This document shows positions 6,885 through 14,424 of a DNA stretch of 16,280 nucleotides, in pieces. The position numbers and the translations under genes were made by a program. The DNA lies in the NCBI GenBank assembly GCA_002405435.1, contig DHLU01000178.1, positions 1 to 16,280 on the forward strand, written 5' to 3'. Source of the DNA: Flavobacteriales bacterium UBA4660 (GTDB lineage: Bacteria; Bacteroidota; Bacteroidia; Flavobacteriales_D; Sanyastnellaceae). Numbering within the stretch: the stretch's first letter is position 1; each line of letters begins with the position of its first letter. Under the pieces are notes generated by a model. It did not search any database. It saw only the letters and a list, made by a program, of their open reading frames with translations, and had not been told where the DNA came from.

Positions 6885-9800
6885 ATGGAGTACGATTTCA
6901 AAAGAATAGAACAGGCATGGCGCGGGCGGTGGGCCGGGCAAGGGACCTATACCACCGGTGAGATAAGCGACAAACCCAAGTACTATGTGCTAGACATGTT
7001 TCCCTACCCCAGTGGGGCGGGCCTCCATGTGGGTCATCCGCTCGGCTACATTGCCAGCGACATCATTGCGCGGTATATGCGCCACAGGGGCTACAACGTG
7101 CTCCATCCCATGGGCTACGACTCCTTCGGGTTGCCGGCTGAACAATACGCCATCCAGACCGGCCAGCATCCGGCGGTCACCACGGAAAAAAATATTGCCC
7201 GTTACAGGGAACAACTCGACAAGCTGGGCTTCAGCTATGACTGGTCACGCGAGGTGCGCACCAGCGATCCGGCTTATTATCGTTGGACCCAGTGGATTTT
7301 TTCCCTCATCTACCGGTCGTGGTACAACCTCGAAGCTGACCGCGCCGAACCGGTAGAAACGCTGGTGGCCAAGTTTGCCGAGAACGGCAATTACAATGTG
7401 CATGCAGCCTGCGAGGATGGCTGGTGGAAGGAAATACGCGACCAGTTGTTTTTCGGCCCGGACTGGGAAGGTGATTTCTCTGCGACAGACTGGCTGAGCA
7501 TGACCAAAAAGCAGCGGGAACTCATCCTGATGCAGTACAGGCTCACCTACCTGGCAGATTCGGTGGTCAACTGGTGCCCCGCCCTCGGCACCGTGCTGGC
7601 CAACGACGAAATCAAGGATGGGGTGAGCGAGCGCGGAGGCCATCCTGTGGTGCAGAAGAAAATGCGCCAGTGGAGCATGCGCATTACCGCCTATGCCCAG
7701 CGCCTGCTCGACGGACTCGACAGCATTGACTGGCCCGAGAACATTAAGGAAGTGCAGCGCAACTGGATTGGCAGGAGTGAAGGCGCACTGGTGCGCTTCC
7801 CGGTGGCCGGATACGCGGCACACATAGAGGTATTCACCACCCGCCCTGATACCATTTTTGGCGTTTCGTTTATGACGCTGGCCCCGGAACATCCCCTTGT
7901 GCCGCGCATAACGACGCCCGAGCGCAGGGAGGCGGTGGAGACCTATGCCAAAGCCGCGGGACTGAAAACCGAACGCGACCGCCAATCGGAAGTGAAGCAT
8001 GTAACGGGTGTGTTTACCGGTGCCTATGCCGTGCATCCGTTTACGGGTGAAAAAATTCCGGTGTGGATTGGCGAATATGTGCTGGCTGGTTACGGCACCG
8101 GCGCCGTGATGGCCGTGCCGGCCGGTGATCAGCGCGACTGGGAATTCGCCAGAAAATTTGCCTCGGAGGGCTTAACCATTCCAAACATTTTTGCGCATGC
8201 TGATACCAGCGCGGGAGCCGAAACCTCTAAGGAGGCTGTGTTGTGCAATTCAGATTTTCTCAATGGCCTCAGCTACCGGGCCGCCTTTGAAAAAGTGATC
8301 GCTGAAATCGAGCAGCGGGATATTGGAATGCGCAAGGTGAATTACCGCATGCGCGACGCCGTATTTAGCCGCCAGCGCTACTGGGGAGAACCCTTCCCGG
8401 TGTACTATGAAGACGGCATGCCTTACCTGCTCGATGAACAAGACGGACAGGTGACCTTGCCCGAGGTCGACAAATACCTCCCCACCGATGAAGGCGAACC
8501 GCCGCTGGCCCGGGCCAGGCGCGAGGCATGGAATGTATGGAAGGGCGAGCGTATGGAATACAATACCATGCCCGGCTGGGCGGGAAGCAGCTGGTATTTT
8601 TTGCGGTACATGGATCCACACAACCAACAAGCATTTGCCTCACCCGAAAAAACCGACTACTGGAAACAGGTGGACCTCTATATGGGCGGTGCCGAACACG
8701 CTACCGGACACCTGTTGTATGCCAGGTTCTGGACCAAAATTCTGCACGACCGCGGCTACATCGCCTTCGATGAGCCCTTCAAAAAGATGATCAACCAGGG
8801 GATGATCCTGGGCCGAAGCAATTACCTTTATAAGTTGAGAATCAGCTCAGAACTTTGGAGCGCGGGGAATTCTGCTGCTGAGAATAATCTAGACTTGATT
8901 CCCCAAGGCGAAGTTCCCCCGTTCTTTATATCCAAAGAAATTGCGGAAACGGAAAATCAGCCATTCAATAATTTAGCGGATAATGCGGAGATTAACGCGT
9001 ATCTGAATGAATGGACTCTCAAATTATTGGCAAAATACCCCGGTAAGAAAGGAAAGCTCGTTCCTTCCGGAGTGCAAAGGCTACCTGTTGACATAAGTTT
9101 AGTGGATTCAGATGTCCTTGATATAGAGAGGTTCATGTCTTGGCGTGAAGAATTCGCAGAAGCTAACTTTCTACTCAATGAGCACAAAGTATATATCTGC
9201 GGCTCGGAAATCGAAAAGATGTCCAAGTCGAAATACAATGTGCAGACGCCTGATGAGTTGGTTGAAAAATTCGGTGCCGACACCCTCCGCATGTATGAGA
9301 TGTTTCTCGGTCCGGTAGAACAGAGCAAACCCTGGGATACAAAAGGCATTAACGGGGTGCATAATTTCCTTCGGAAACTGTGGCGTCTTTGTCACGACAC
9401 GGACAACCGATTTGTGGTAAACGAGGAGACACCTACTGCAGCGGAATTAAAGATCCTGCATACGGCCATTAAAAAGGTGACCGAAGACCTTGAGCGATAC
9501 AACTGGAATACGGTAGTAAGCACGCTGATGATATGTGTCAATGAGCTGACGGAAAATAAGTGCAACAAACGCCGGGTGCTGGAGCCGCTTGTGGTATTGC
9601 TTTCTCCCTACGCCCCGCACCTTGCGGAGGAGTTGTGGCAGTCACTCGGGCATATGGCGTCTGTCACCAATGCGCCGTGGCCTGAATTTGATCCCGCCTG
9701 CCTAGAGGAAGATAGTTTTGACTATCCGGTATCTTTCAACGGGAAAACCCGCTTTTTTATTCCGCTCGGTACCGCCCTGTCTCAGGATGAGGTCAGCCGC

Positions 9801-9899
9801 GCAGTGCTCGCGCACGAGCAAACGGCCAGGTACCTGGAAGGCAAAACGCCCAAAAAGATCATCGTCGTGCCCCGACGCATTGTCAATGTTGTGGTCTAG
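6885..9899 (+). CDS. leuS: Leucyl-tRNA synthetase
   Basis: 1004 aa; charges tRNA-Leu in the cytoplasm. The start at 6885 (MEYDFKRIEQAWRGRW) fits the family N-terminus; an upstream GTG at 6834 would place the promoter inside the gene. The catalytic signature HVGH is at residues 48-51 and KMSKS at 778-782. The CP1 editing domain shows TTRPDT (318-323) and GTGAVMAVPAGDQRD (404-418), the GDQRD form being usual in Bacteroidota. The anticodon-binding domain follows (GVHNFLRKLWRL, SPYAPHLAEELW). Bacterial LeuRS is commonly about 860 aa; part of the excess is a Bacteroidota insertion near residue 145-220. The rest is an unusually long segment (about 650-770) between GRSNYLYK and the KMSKS loop, where the leucine-specific domain sits. 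Bases 8821-9180 are 42% GC against 57-63% in sampled lines upstream. No frameshift or stop breaks the frame. Confidence 0.97.
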   Translation: MEYDFKRIEQAWRGRWAGQGTYTTGEISDKPKYYVLDMFPYPSGAGLHVGHPLGYIASDIIARYMRHRGYNVLHPMGYDSFGLPAEQYAIQTGQHPAVTTEKNIARYREQLDKLGFSYDWSREVRTSDPAYYRWTQWIFSLIYRSWYNLEADRAEPVETLVAKFAENGNYNVHAACEDGWWKEIRDQLFFGPDWEGDFSATDWLSMTKKQRELILMQYRLTYLADSVVNWCPALGTVLANDEIKDGVSERGGHPVVQKKMRQWSMRITAYAQRLLDGLDSIDWPENIKEVQRNWIGRSEGALVRFPVAGYAAHIEVFTTRPDTIFGVSFMTLAPEHPLVPRITTPERREAVETYAKAAGLKTERDRQSEVKHVTGVFTGAYAVHPFTGEKIPVWIGEYVLAGYGTGAVMAVPAGDQRDWEFARKFASEGLTIPNIFAHADTSAGAETSKEAVLCNSDFLNGLSYRAAFEKVIAEIEQRDIGMRKVNYRMRDAVFSRQRYWGEPFPVYYEDGMPYLLDEQDGQVTLPEVDKYLPTDEGEPPLARARREAWNVWKGERMEYNTMPGWAGSSWYFLRYMDPHNQQAFASPEKTDYWKQVDLYMGGAEHATGHLLYARFWTKILHDRGYIAFDEPFKKMINQGMILGRSNYLYKLRISSELWSAGNSAAENNLDLIPQGEVPPFFISKEIAETENQPFNNLADNAEINAYLNEWTLKLLAKYPGKKGKLVPSGVQRLPVDISLVDSDVLDIERFMSWREEFAEANFLLNEHKVYICGSEIEKMSKSKYNVQTPDELVEKFGADTLRMYEMFLGPVEQSKPWDTKGINGVHNFLRKLWRLCHDTDNRFVVNEETPTAAELKILHTAIKKVTEDLERYNWNTVVSTLMICVNELTENKCNKRRVLEPLVVLLSPYAPHLAEELWQSLGHMASVTNAPWPEFDPACLEEDSFDYPVSFNGKTRFFIPLGTALSQDEVSRAVLAHEQTARYLEGKTPKKIIVVPRRIVNVVV

Positions 9900-9937
9900 C
9901 CGGGCTCAGCCTCAGGCCAAATCATGCGGAGCGGTGT

Positions 9938-10276
9938 TTAGCCCATAAAGGAGATCATGCCGATAAACAGAAAGGTAATACCCAGAGTCGTCATGCCGTA
10001 TAGCGCCATGTCGGTATCTATGCCTGACTGGTGGAGGATGTAGGTGAGCACAAAGGCCATTACGAGCATCACGGCGCCGATGCCCGAAAACACCAAACCC
10101 CGCGCCCTGAGTTTTTTGTGCCTCAGCGCTTTTACGGTGGCAATCAACCCGTCAATTTGTGCGGCATCAAATCCGCGCGATAAAAACCTTGACCGGATTT
10201 CATCGGTCGTGTGCCCGCCTTCAAAGAGCTGGTAGGCCTCATGCATAAGGCCATCGGGGATGTGGTGTTCGGCCAT
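9938..10276 (-). CDS. Small two-helix membrane protein, function unknown
   Basis: 112 aa. Residues 10-50 (LMHEAYQLFEGGHTTDEIR...) look like a small helical domain with the pattern 'G-x-T/S-x-x-E-I...L..RG', as in several short bacterial modules that regulate or recruit. A basic stretch RHKKLRARG (52-60) precedes two hydrophobic helices at about 60-81 and 90-111. By the positive-inside rule the N-terminal domain is cytoplasmic. Its start lies 17 nt after the stop of the OmpA-family gene on the same strand, so they are probably cotranscribed. It converges with leuS, leaving only 38 bp between stops and no T-tract terminator. I do not recognise a named family. Confidence 0.7.
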   Translation of the reverse strand: MAEHHIPDGLMHEAYQLFEGGHTTDEIRSRFLSRGFDAAQIDGLIATVKALRHKKLRARGLVFSGIGAVMLVMAFVLTYILHQSGIDTDMALYGMTTLGITFLFIGMISFMG

Positions 10277-10293
10277 CGCTCAGGGTAGCTGCC

Positions 10294-11607
10294 TTATAGT
10301 TTTACAAACTCAACGCGGCGGTTGTTGGCTTTGCCGGCAGGCGTATCATTCTTATCAACAGGAACTCCTTCTCCCTTGCCATCGGTCTCCATACGCGAGG
10401 CGGCAATGGCGAATTCGGAGGTAAGGGCATTTTTCACGGCTTCAGCGCGCTTTTTACTGAGTGCAAGATTCATGGCGTCATCACCGTCGCTGTCGGTATG
10501 CCCGATGATATTTACCCGCACATCAGGATTTTCGGTGAGCACGGCTGCGATGTCCTTGAGGGTTCCGTAAGACTCCGGCTTGATGCGTTCGCTTCCGCTG
10601 TCGAAGAGAATACCGCGCGTAACCAGTTTACCCTCGGTGATCAGTTTGCTGCGTGTATCAGGCGCGCCAACGGCCATGCGGATGTTGCTGATGAGAAAGC
10701 GGTCCTGGTCTTGGTGCATACCGCCGCAGCCGAAGATGAGTGCATTGTACTTGGCTGTCGCATCGAAGGCGCGCGGTATGTCGTAGACCTTTTCTTCATT
10801 GAGGTAAACGCGCAACCGTTGCTTTTGTCTCCAGATGGATACCCGTGCGAAGATTTTTTCAGGCTCACTGAACTGCGCCGTACTGACTTCGTTTCTCACC
10901 AGGTCAGCGCCTGAGGCATCCCACGACTCTATCAGGGCGCGGCCTTGTCCTCCGCCCGCATCCTGCGGATGAAACTCCAGACGGACGGCGTTGGCGGGAT
11001 GCGAGTACTTGCCGAAGTCTCCAAGCTTTGCGCGGTTGGCAGTGGGTAAAAAGGTGGTGGTTAATCCGGACGAATAAAAGCTGAAACCCGGATTGCAGAT
11101 GAGGTCGTACTGGAGCGTGAAATTTTCCGGCAGGTCACTGGCGTAATCGGGAATGAAAACACCCTCTTTGGCAATCATCAGCCATTTGCCTTCCCGCCCT
11201 TCAACGGTTACTACTTCGGCCGTGCTGTTGCTGTTGTACTCTGCGGGAAAGTCGCCCAGGGCCACATGGCTGAAGTTGTCTTCCACGATAATCTTTTCAC
11301 CCGGTATGAAGTCAAATTTACCATAGGTTTTCAGGCTAGGGGAACCAGCCGCGGTGATTTTCTCCGTGCCGCCCTTCCCTGACTTATCAGCCTCGCTGTC
11401 GGCGCCTCCGCCGCTCTCTTTAGCCTTCTTGTCGCCCTTGCCCGAAACTTCTTTCTCTGTCTCGTCAAGGGTTTTGTCGATGGCCTGATCGATTTTCTGC
11501 TCAGCACGCTGGTTGAGCTTGTTCTTGACGCGTGAACCAATGTCGATTTGGGCCAGGCAGTTTCCCGACAGCCATACCAGTGTAAGTAGGGTGATAGTCA
11601 GTCTCAT
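10294..11607 (-). CDS. OmpA-family peptidoglycan-binding protein with a central LamG-like beta domain
   Basis: 437 aa. Signal peptide 1-19 (...WLSGNCLAQ). Residues 25-95 are a charged, helical, low-complexity region rich in Lys, Glu, Gly and Ser. Residues 96-315 look like a concanavalin/laminin-G-type beta sandwich: ED-NFSHVALGDFPAEY opening, VRLEFHP, RVSIWRQKQRLRVYLNEEKVYD, and FLISNIRMA as the closing strand. Residues 325-437 are the OmpA C-terminal domain (ILFDSGSERIKPES, GHTDSDGDDAMNLALSKKRA, NNRRVEF). Asp372 and Arg387 have the spacing of the Asp/Arg pair that binds diaminopimelate in OmpA. It probably tethers the outer membrane or a surface structure to peptidoglycan. There is no beta-barrel, so membrane association would need another partner. 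The start is supported by a strong promoter just upstream. Confidence 0.9.
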   Translation of the reverse strand: MRLTITLLTLVWLSGNCLAQIDIGSRVKNKLNQRAEQKIDQAIDKTLDETEKEVSGKGDKKAKESGGGADSEADKSGKGGTEKITAAGSPSLKTYGKFDFIPGEKIIVEDNFSHVALGDFPAEYNSNSTAEVVTVEGREGKWLMIAKEGVFIPDYASDLPENFTLQYDLICNPGFSFYSSGLTTTFLPTANRAKLGDFGKYSHPANAVRLEFHPQDAGGGQGRALIESWDASGADLVRNEVSTAQFSEPEKIFARVSIWRQKQRLRVYLNEEKVYDIPRAFDATAKYNALIFGCGGMHQDQDRFLISNIRMAVGAPDTRSKLITEGKLVTRGILFDSGSERIKPESYGTLKDIAAVLTENPDVRVNIIGHTDSDGDDAMNLALSKKRAEAVKNALTSEFAIAASRMETDGKGEGVPVDKNDTPAGKANNRRVEFVKL

Positions 11608-11624
11608 GGTGATTAAGTTTTGAA

Positions 11625-11655
11625 CAAAGGTAAGATACGCGCAGGCCCGTCACAA
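11625..11655 (-). promoter_or_regulatory. Bacteroidota-type promoter of the OmpA-family gene
   Basis: Minus strand: TTG (11655-11653), 20-nt spacer, TACCTTTG (11632-11625), 17 nt before the ATG at 11607. A full match to the Bacteroidota consensus. It lies back to back with the CotH gene promoter. Confidence 0.75.
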
Positions 11656-11663
11656 CTCCCCGG

Positions 11664-11697
11664 TTGCGCAGATTCCGGTCTGTCAGCCCTATCTTCG
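11664..11697 (+). promoter_or_regulatory. Likely promoter of the CotH-family gene
   Basis: TTG at 11664-11666, a somewhat long 23-nt spacer, then TATCTTCG at 11690-11697, 18 nt before the ATG at 11716. One mismatch from TAnnTTTG. The -33 elements of the two divergent promoters are only 8 nt apart. Confidence 0.55.
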
Positions 11698-11715
11698 CCA
11701 TTACCACAAATGATT

Positions 11716-14211
11716 ATGAAACACCTGCTTTCCTGCCTTGGTGCGCTGGCTGCGGCCCAGTTTAGTGCGCAAACGTTTACCGCTTCGTTCAACGAATGGA
11801 TCCCCGATGACGGATCTACCATCAGCAGAGACGTTGATGTGAGCGGATTGCCTGAGGCGATTAACGGCGAATTCGGACTGGTGCAGGCCTGTATTAACAT
11901 CGGTCACCCCTGGGCCAGCGACATGCACGTGGTGCTGCAGGCTCCCGATGGCAGCAACTTTGTCCTCTTCAGCGGAGTCGGCGGTGACGGAGACAACTTT
12001 ACCGATTGCTGCCTCCGTGGTGATGCAGCCGACTACATCTTCAATTACAGCGCCCCTTTTACCGGCACTTTCAAGCCCATGGGCGACATGGGTGTGGTCA
12101 ATAACGGCCAGAATCCCAACGGCACCTGGCGCCTGATTATATGGGATACCTATGCCTTTGCGGATCAGGGATACCTCTATGATTTCAGCCTGACATTTGA
12201 CACGGGCGCACCGGTGCCTTTTGGTTTTGCCAGTTCCAACCTCCCCATCATAAAGATTATTACCGACGGTGCGGTGATACAAAGTGAACCCAAGATTGAA
12301 GCGACCTTCCAGATCATTGACAACGGTCCGGGTGAATTGAACTATCCCACCGATACCGACTTCGCCTATGAGGGCCTCATCATGGTCGAGTTGCAGGGGT
12401 TTACCGGTCCGTGGTATCCGAAAAAAAACTATGATTTTGACCTGGTGAATTCGATGGGCGTAGAACTGAACGCCCCACTCCTCGGTATGCCGGCAGAGAA
12501 CGACTGGATTCTCAAGGCAGAGTACCTTGACCCAACCCTCATGTATAACTCAATCGCCTATGAATTTTCGCGTCGTATGGGCCGTTATGCACCCCGAACA
12601 CGCTACTGCGAGTTGCTGCTCAACGGAGAGTATATGGGCCTCTATAACCTCACAGAAAAGGTCAAACGCGATGACCAGCGCGTAGATATTGCACGCCTCG
12701 ATGCCGATGATATCGCCGGAGATTCTCTTACGGGTGGCTACATCATTGAAATGAACATTAACGGCGCTCCGGGCGCATGGAACTCAGCCTACCTGCCAAT
12801 CAATCATGCCACTAATGGGCTTCCGGTCGAATTCAAGCATGTGTACCCCAAGTCGTGGGAAATAATGCCCGAACAACACGGTTATATCCGCTCCTATGTT
12901 GACAGTTTTGAATGGAGCCTCCATCAATTCAACTTCGACGATCCGTTGAGCGGATACCGCAAATGGATAGAGGAAGAGAGTTTTATTGATTTTATGCTTG
13001 TAAACGAAGTCAGTACCAACTACGACAGCTACGGCCGAAGTACGTTTATGTACAAAGACCGCAACCAGAACGGCGGTGAACTCAAGATCGGTCCGCCCTG
13101 GGATTATGACCGCGGATTCTGTTGTGTGGAAGGCTGGGTATGGGAAATTACCCATGCGGGCTGGCCTTTCCCAGACTGGTGGAGCATCTTCCACCAGGAC
13201 GAGGATTTCGTGCAACAGGAGTGGTGCCGCTGGACGGGATTGCGCGAAGAGGCATGGTCTAATGGGGCCTTCATGGCTTACATCGACTCGCTGCACGCAT
13301 TGGTCGGTGAGGCCGCAGCCCGCAATTTTGTGCGCTGGCCTGAACTCGGTTTTGCCGATTTCGACGGGAATGTGGCCAACCTCAAACAACGCCTAGCCGA
13401 CAGGCTGGAGTGGATGGACAACAACATCACCGGAAACGGAGCCTGCATTCCGTTACTGGTCAACGGTTCGTTGAATGTCGAGGCGTTTGAAGGTGGCTTT
13501 TTCCCGCCGGACTGCTGGACAAGCGTTGACCAAAACGCCGATGGAATCACCTGGAATGGCGACCAGCCCGTTGCCGGTCATAACAGCCAGCACAGCGCCT
13601 TCTCCTACGCCTTCAGTGCCCAAGACAACTACCTCATTACGCCTCAGCTGCATCCCCTGACGGGTGAACATCTCACCTGGTACTGCGCTGGTATGGGCGA
13701 CGAGGTACATGAGCATTATCAGGTCTTGCTGTCTGTCGCCGGAACAGACCCGGCCGACTTTACCACCGTGCTCTGGGAGGAAACGTTTGACGAAGCCTAC
13801 TGGGGCTACCGCGCAGCTGACCTCGAGCCATGGTGGGGCCAGGATATCTACATAGCCTTCCGGCATGTGGACGAAGATGGTGAAACGATGCTCCGGATTG
13901 ATGATGTGCGCTATCCCTCGTGGTCGCAACCCGGCACCAGTTGTCTGGTCAACGTCGGCGAGCAGGCAGCGGATCAGTGGACGGTGTTTCCCAACCCGGC
14001 CCGCGCTCAGTTCAATGTATCGTGGCCTGAAGCAAACAGGCTGCACAAACTATGGTTACAAGATGCCCGGGGACGCACCGTATTTGCCGCCGATGCACAG
14101 TCGGTGACCGGAAATACCCTGGTCATTCCCTGCGCAACGGCGGGCATCTATGCGCTTACCCTGTGTTTTGAGCAGGGCGGGTGTCGCACCCAAAGGGTCA
14201 TCATCGAATAG
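11716..14211 (+). CDS. Secreted CotH-family protein with P-domain-like and adhesin-like domains and a T9SS sorting tail
   Basis: 831 aa from ATG 11716 (ATG 11710 would add two residues). Signal peptide 1-18 (MKHLLSCLGALAAAQFSA). Residues 24-165 resemble a proprotein-convertase P domain (ISRDVDVSGLP, ...GHPWASDMHVVLQAPDG, NGTWRLIIWDTYAFADQGYL). Residues 176-570 are a CotH kinase-like domain: LPIIKI start, CELLLNGEYMGLYNLTEKVK, GGYIIEMN, VNEVSTNYDSYGRSTFMYKD, and GPPWDYDRGF with the expected metal-binding Asp pair (463, 465). Residues 588-735 look like a cleaved-adhesin/choice-of-anchor-J domain (FEGGFFPPDCW, DNYLITPQL, IAFRHVDEDGETMLRIDDV). Residues 755-831 are a type A T9SS sorting domain (TVFPNPARAQFNVSW ... 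GIYALTL). It should cross the outer membrane through T9SS and be released or surface-bound. CotH kinases phosphorylate proteins in Bacillus; activity here is not shown. Confidence 0.9.
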   Translation: MKHLLSCLGALAAAQFSAQTFTASFNEWIPDDGSTISRDVDVSGLPEAINGEFGLVQACINIGHPWASDMHVVLQAPDGSNFVLFSGVGGDGDNFTDCCLRGDAADYIFNYSAPFTGTFKPMGDMGVVNNGQNPNGTWRLIIWDTYAFADQGYLYDFSLTFDTGAPVPFGFASSNLPIIKIITDGAVIQSEPKIEATFQIIDNGPGELNYPTDTDFAYEGLIMVELQGFTGPWYPKKNYDFDLVNSMGVELNAPLLGMPAENDWILKAEYLDPTLMYNSIAYEFSRRMGRYAPRTRYCELLLNGEYMGLYNLTEKVKRDDQRVDIARLDADDIAGDSLTGGYIIEMNINGAPGAWNSAYLPINHATNGLPVEFKHVYPKSWEIMPEQHGYIRSYVDSFEWSLHQFNFDDPLSGYRKWIEEESFIDFMLVNEVSTNYDSYGRSTFMYKDRNQNGGELKIGPPWDYDRGFCCVEGWVWEITHAGWPFPDWWSIFHQDEDFVQQEWCRWTGLREEAWSNGAFMAYIDSLHALVGEAAARNFVRWPELGFADFDGNVANLKQRLADRLEWMDNNITGNGACIPLLVNGSLNVEAFEGGFFPPDCWTSVDQNADGITWNGDQPVAGHNSQHSAFSYAFSAQDNYLITPQLHPLTGEHLTWYCAGMGDEVHEHYQVLLSVAGTDPADFTTVLWEETFDEAYWGYRAADLEPWWGQDIYIAFRHVDEDGETMLRIDDVRYPSWSQPGTSCLVNVGEQAADQWTVFPNPARAQFNVSWPEANRLHKLWLQDARGRTVFAADAQSVTGNTLVIPCATAGIYALTLCFEQGGCRTQRVIIE

Positions 14212-14371
14212 CCTTGTGCCAGGTGGGCTGCGCCGTGTGCCCCCGGGCCGTTGCCGGCTAAGGGGTTGTGTGCAGGCAAGGCATGGGCTTCATGCGAATA
14301 ACTATCTGAAATTGTGACAGATACCTACCGACAGGCGGCGCCAACCGCATACAGGCGATCACTGGAAGACG
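14212..14371. other. Intergenic region between the CotH gene and dnaG
   Basis: GC-rich, without a supported open frame or RNA gene. GCCTTG just after the CotH stop can pair with CAAGGC near 14277, but the arms are some 60 nt apart and no T tract follows, so no terminator is called. Confidence 0.4.
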
Positions 14372-14403
14372 TTGTGCATCGCCCTTGACATTACTTAGAT
14401 TTG
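14372..14403 (+). promoter_or_regulatory. Bacteroidota-type promoter of dnaG
   Basis: TTG at 14372-14374, 21-nt spacer, TAGATTTG at 14396-14403, a full match to TAnnTTTG. Transcription would begin around 14407-14411, just upstream of the CTG at 14425 proposed as the dnaG start. Confidence 0.6.
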
Positions 14404-14424
14404 GTACCCGCTTTTTTTCACGCC

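Noticed and set aside
9900..9937. GGCTCAGCC-type self-complementarity between the convergent leuS and small membrane protein genes
   Set aside because: The stem would leave almost no loop and no T tract follows on either strand, so no bidirectional terminator is called.
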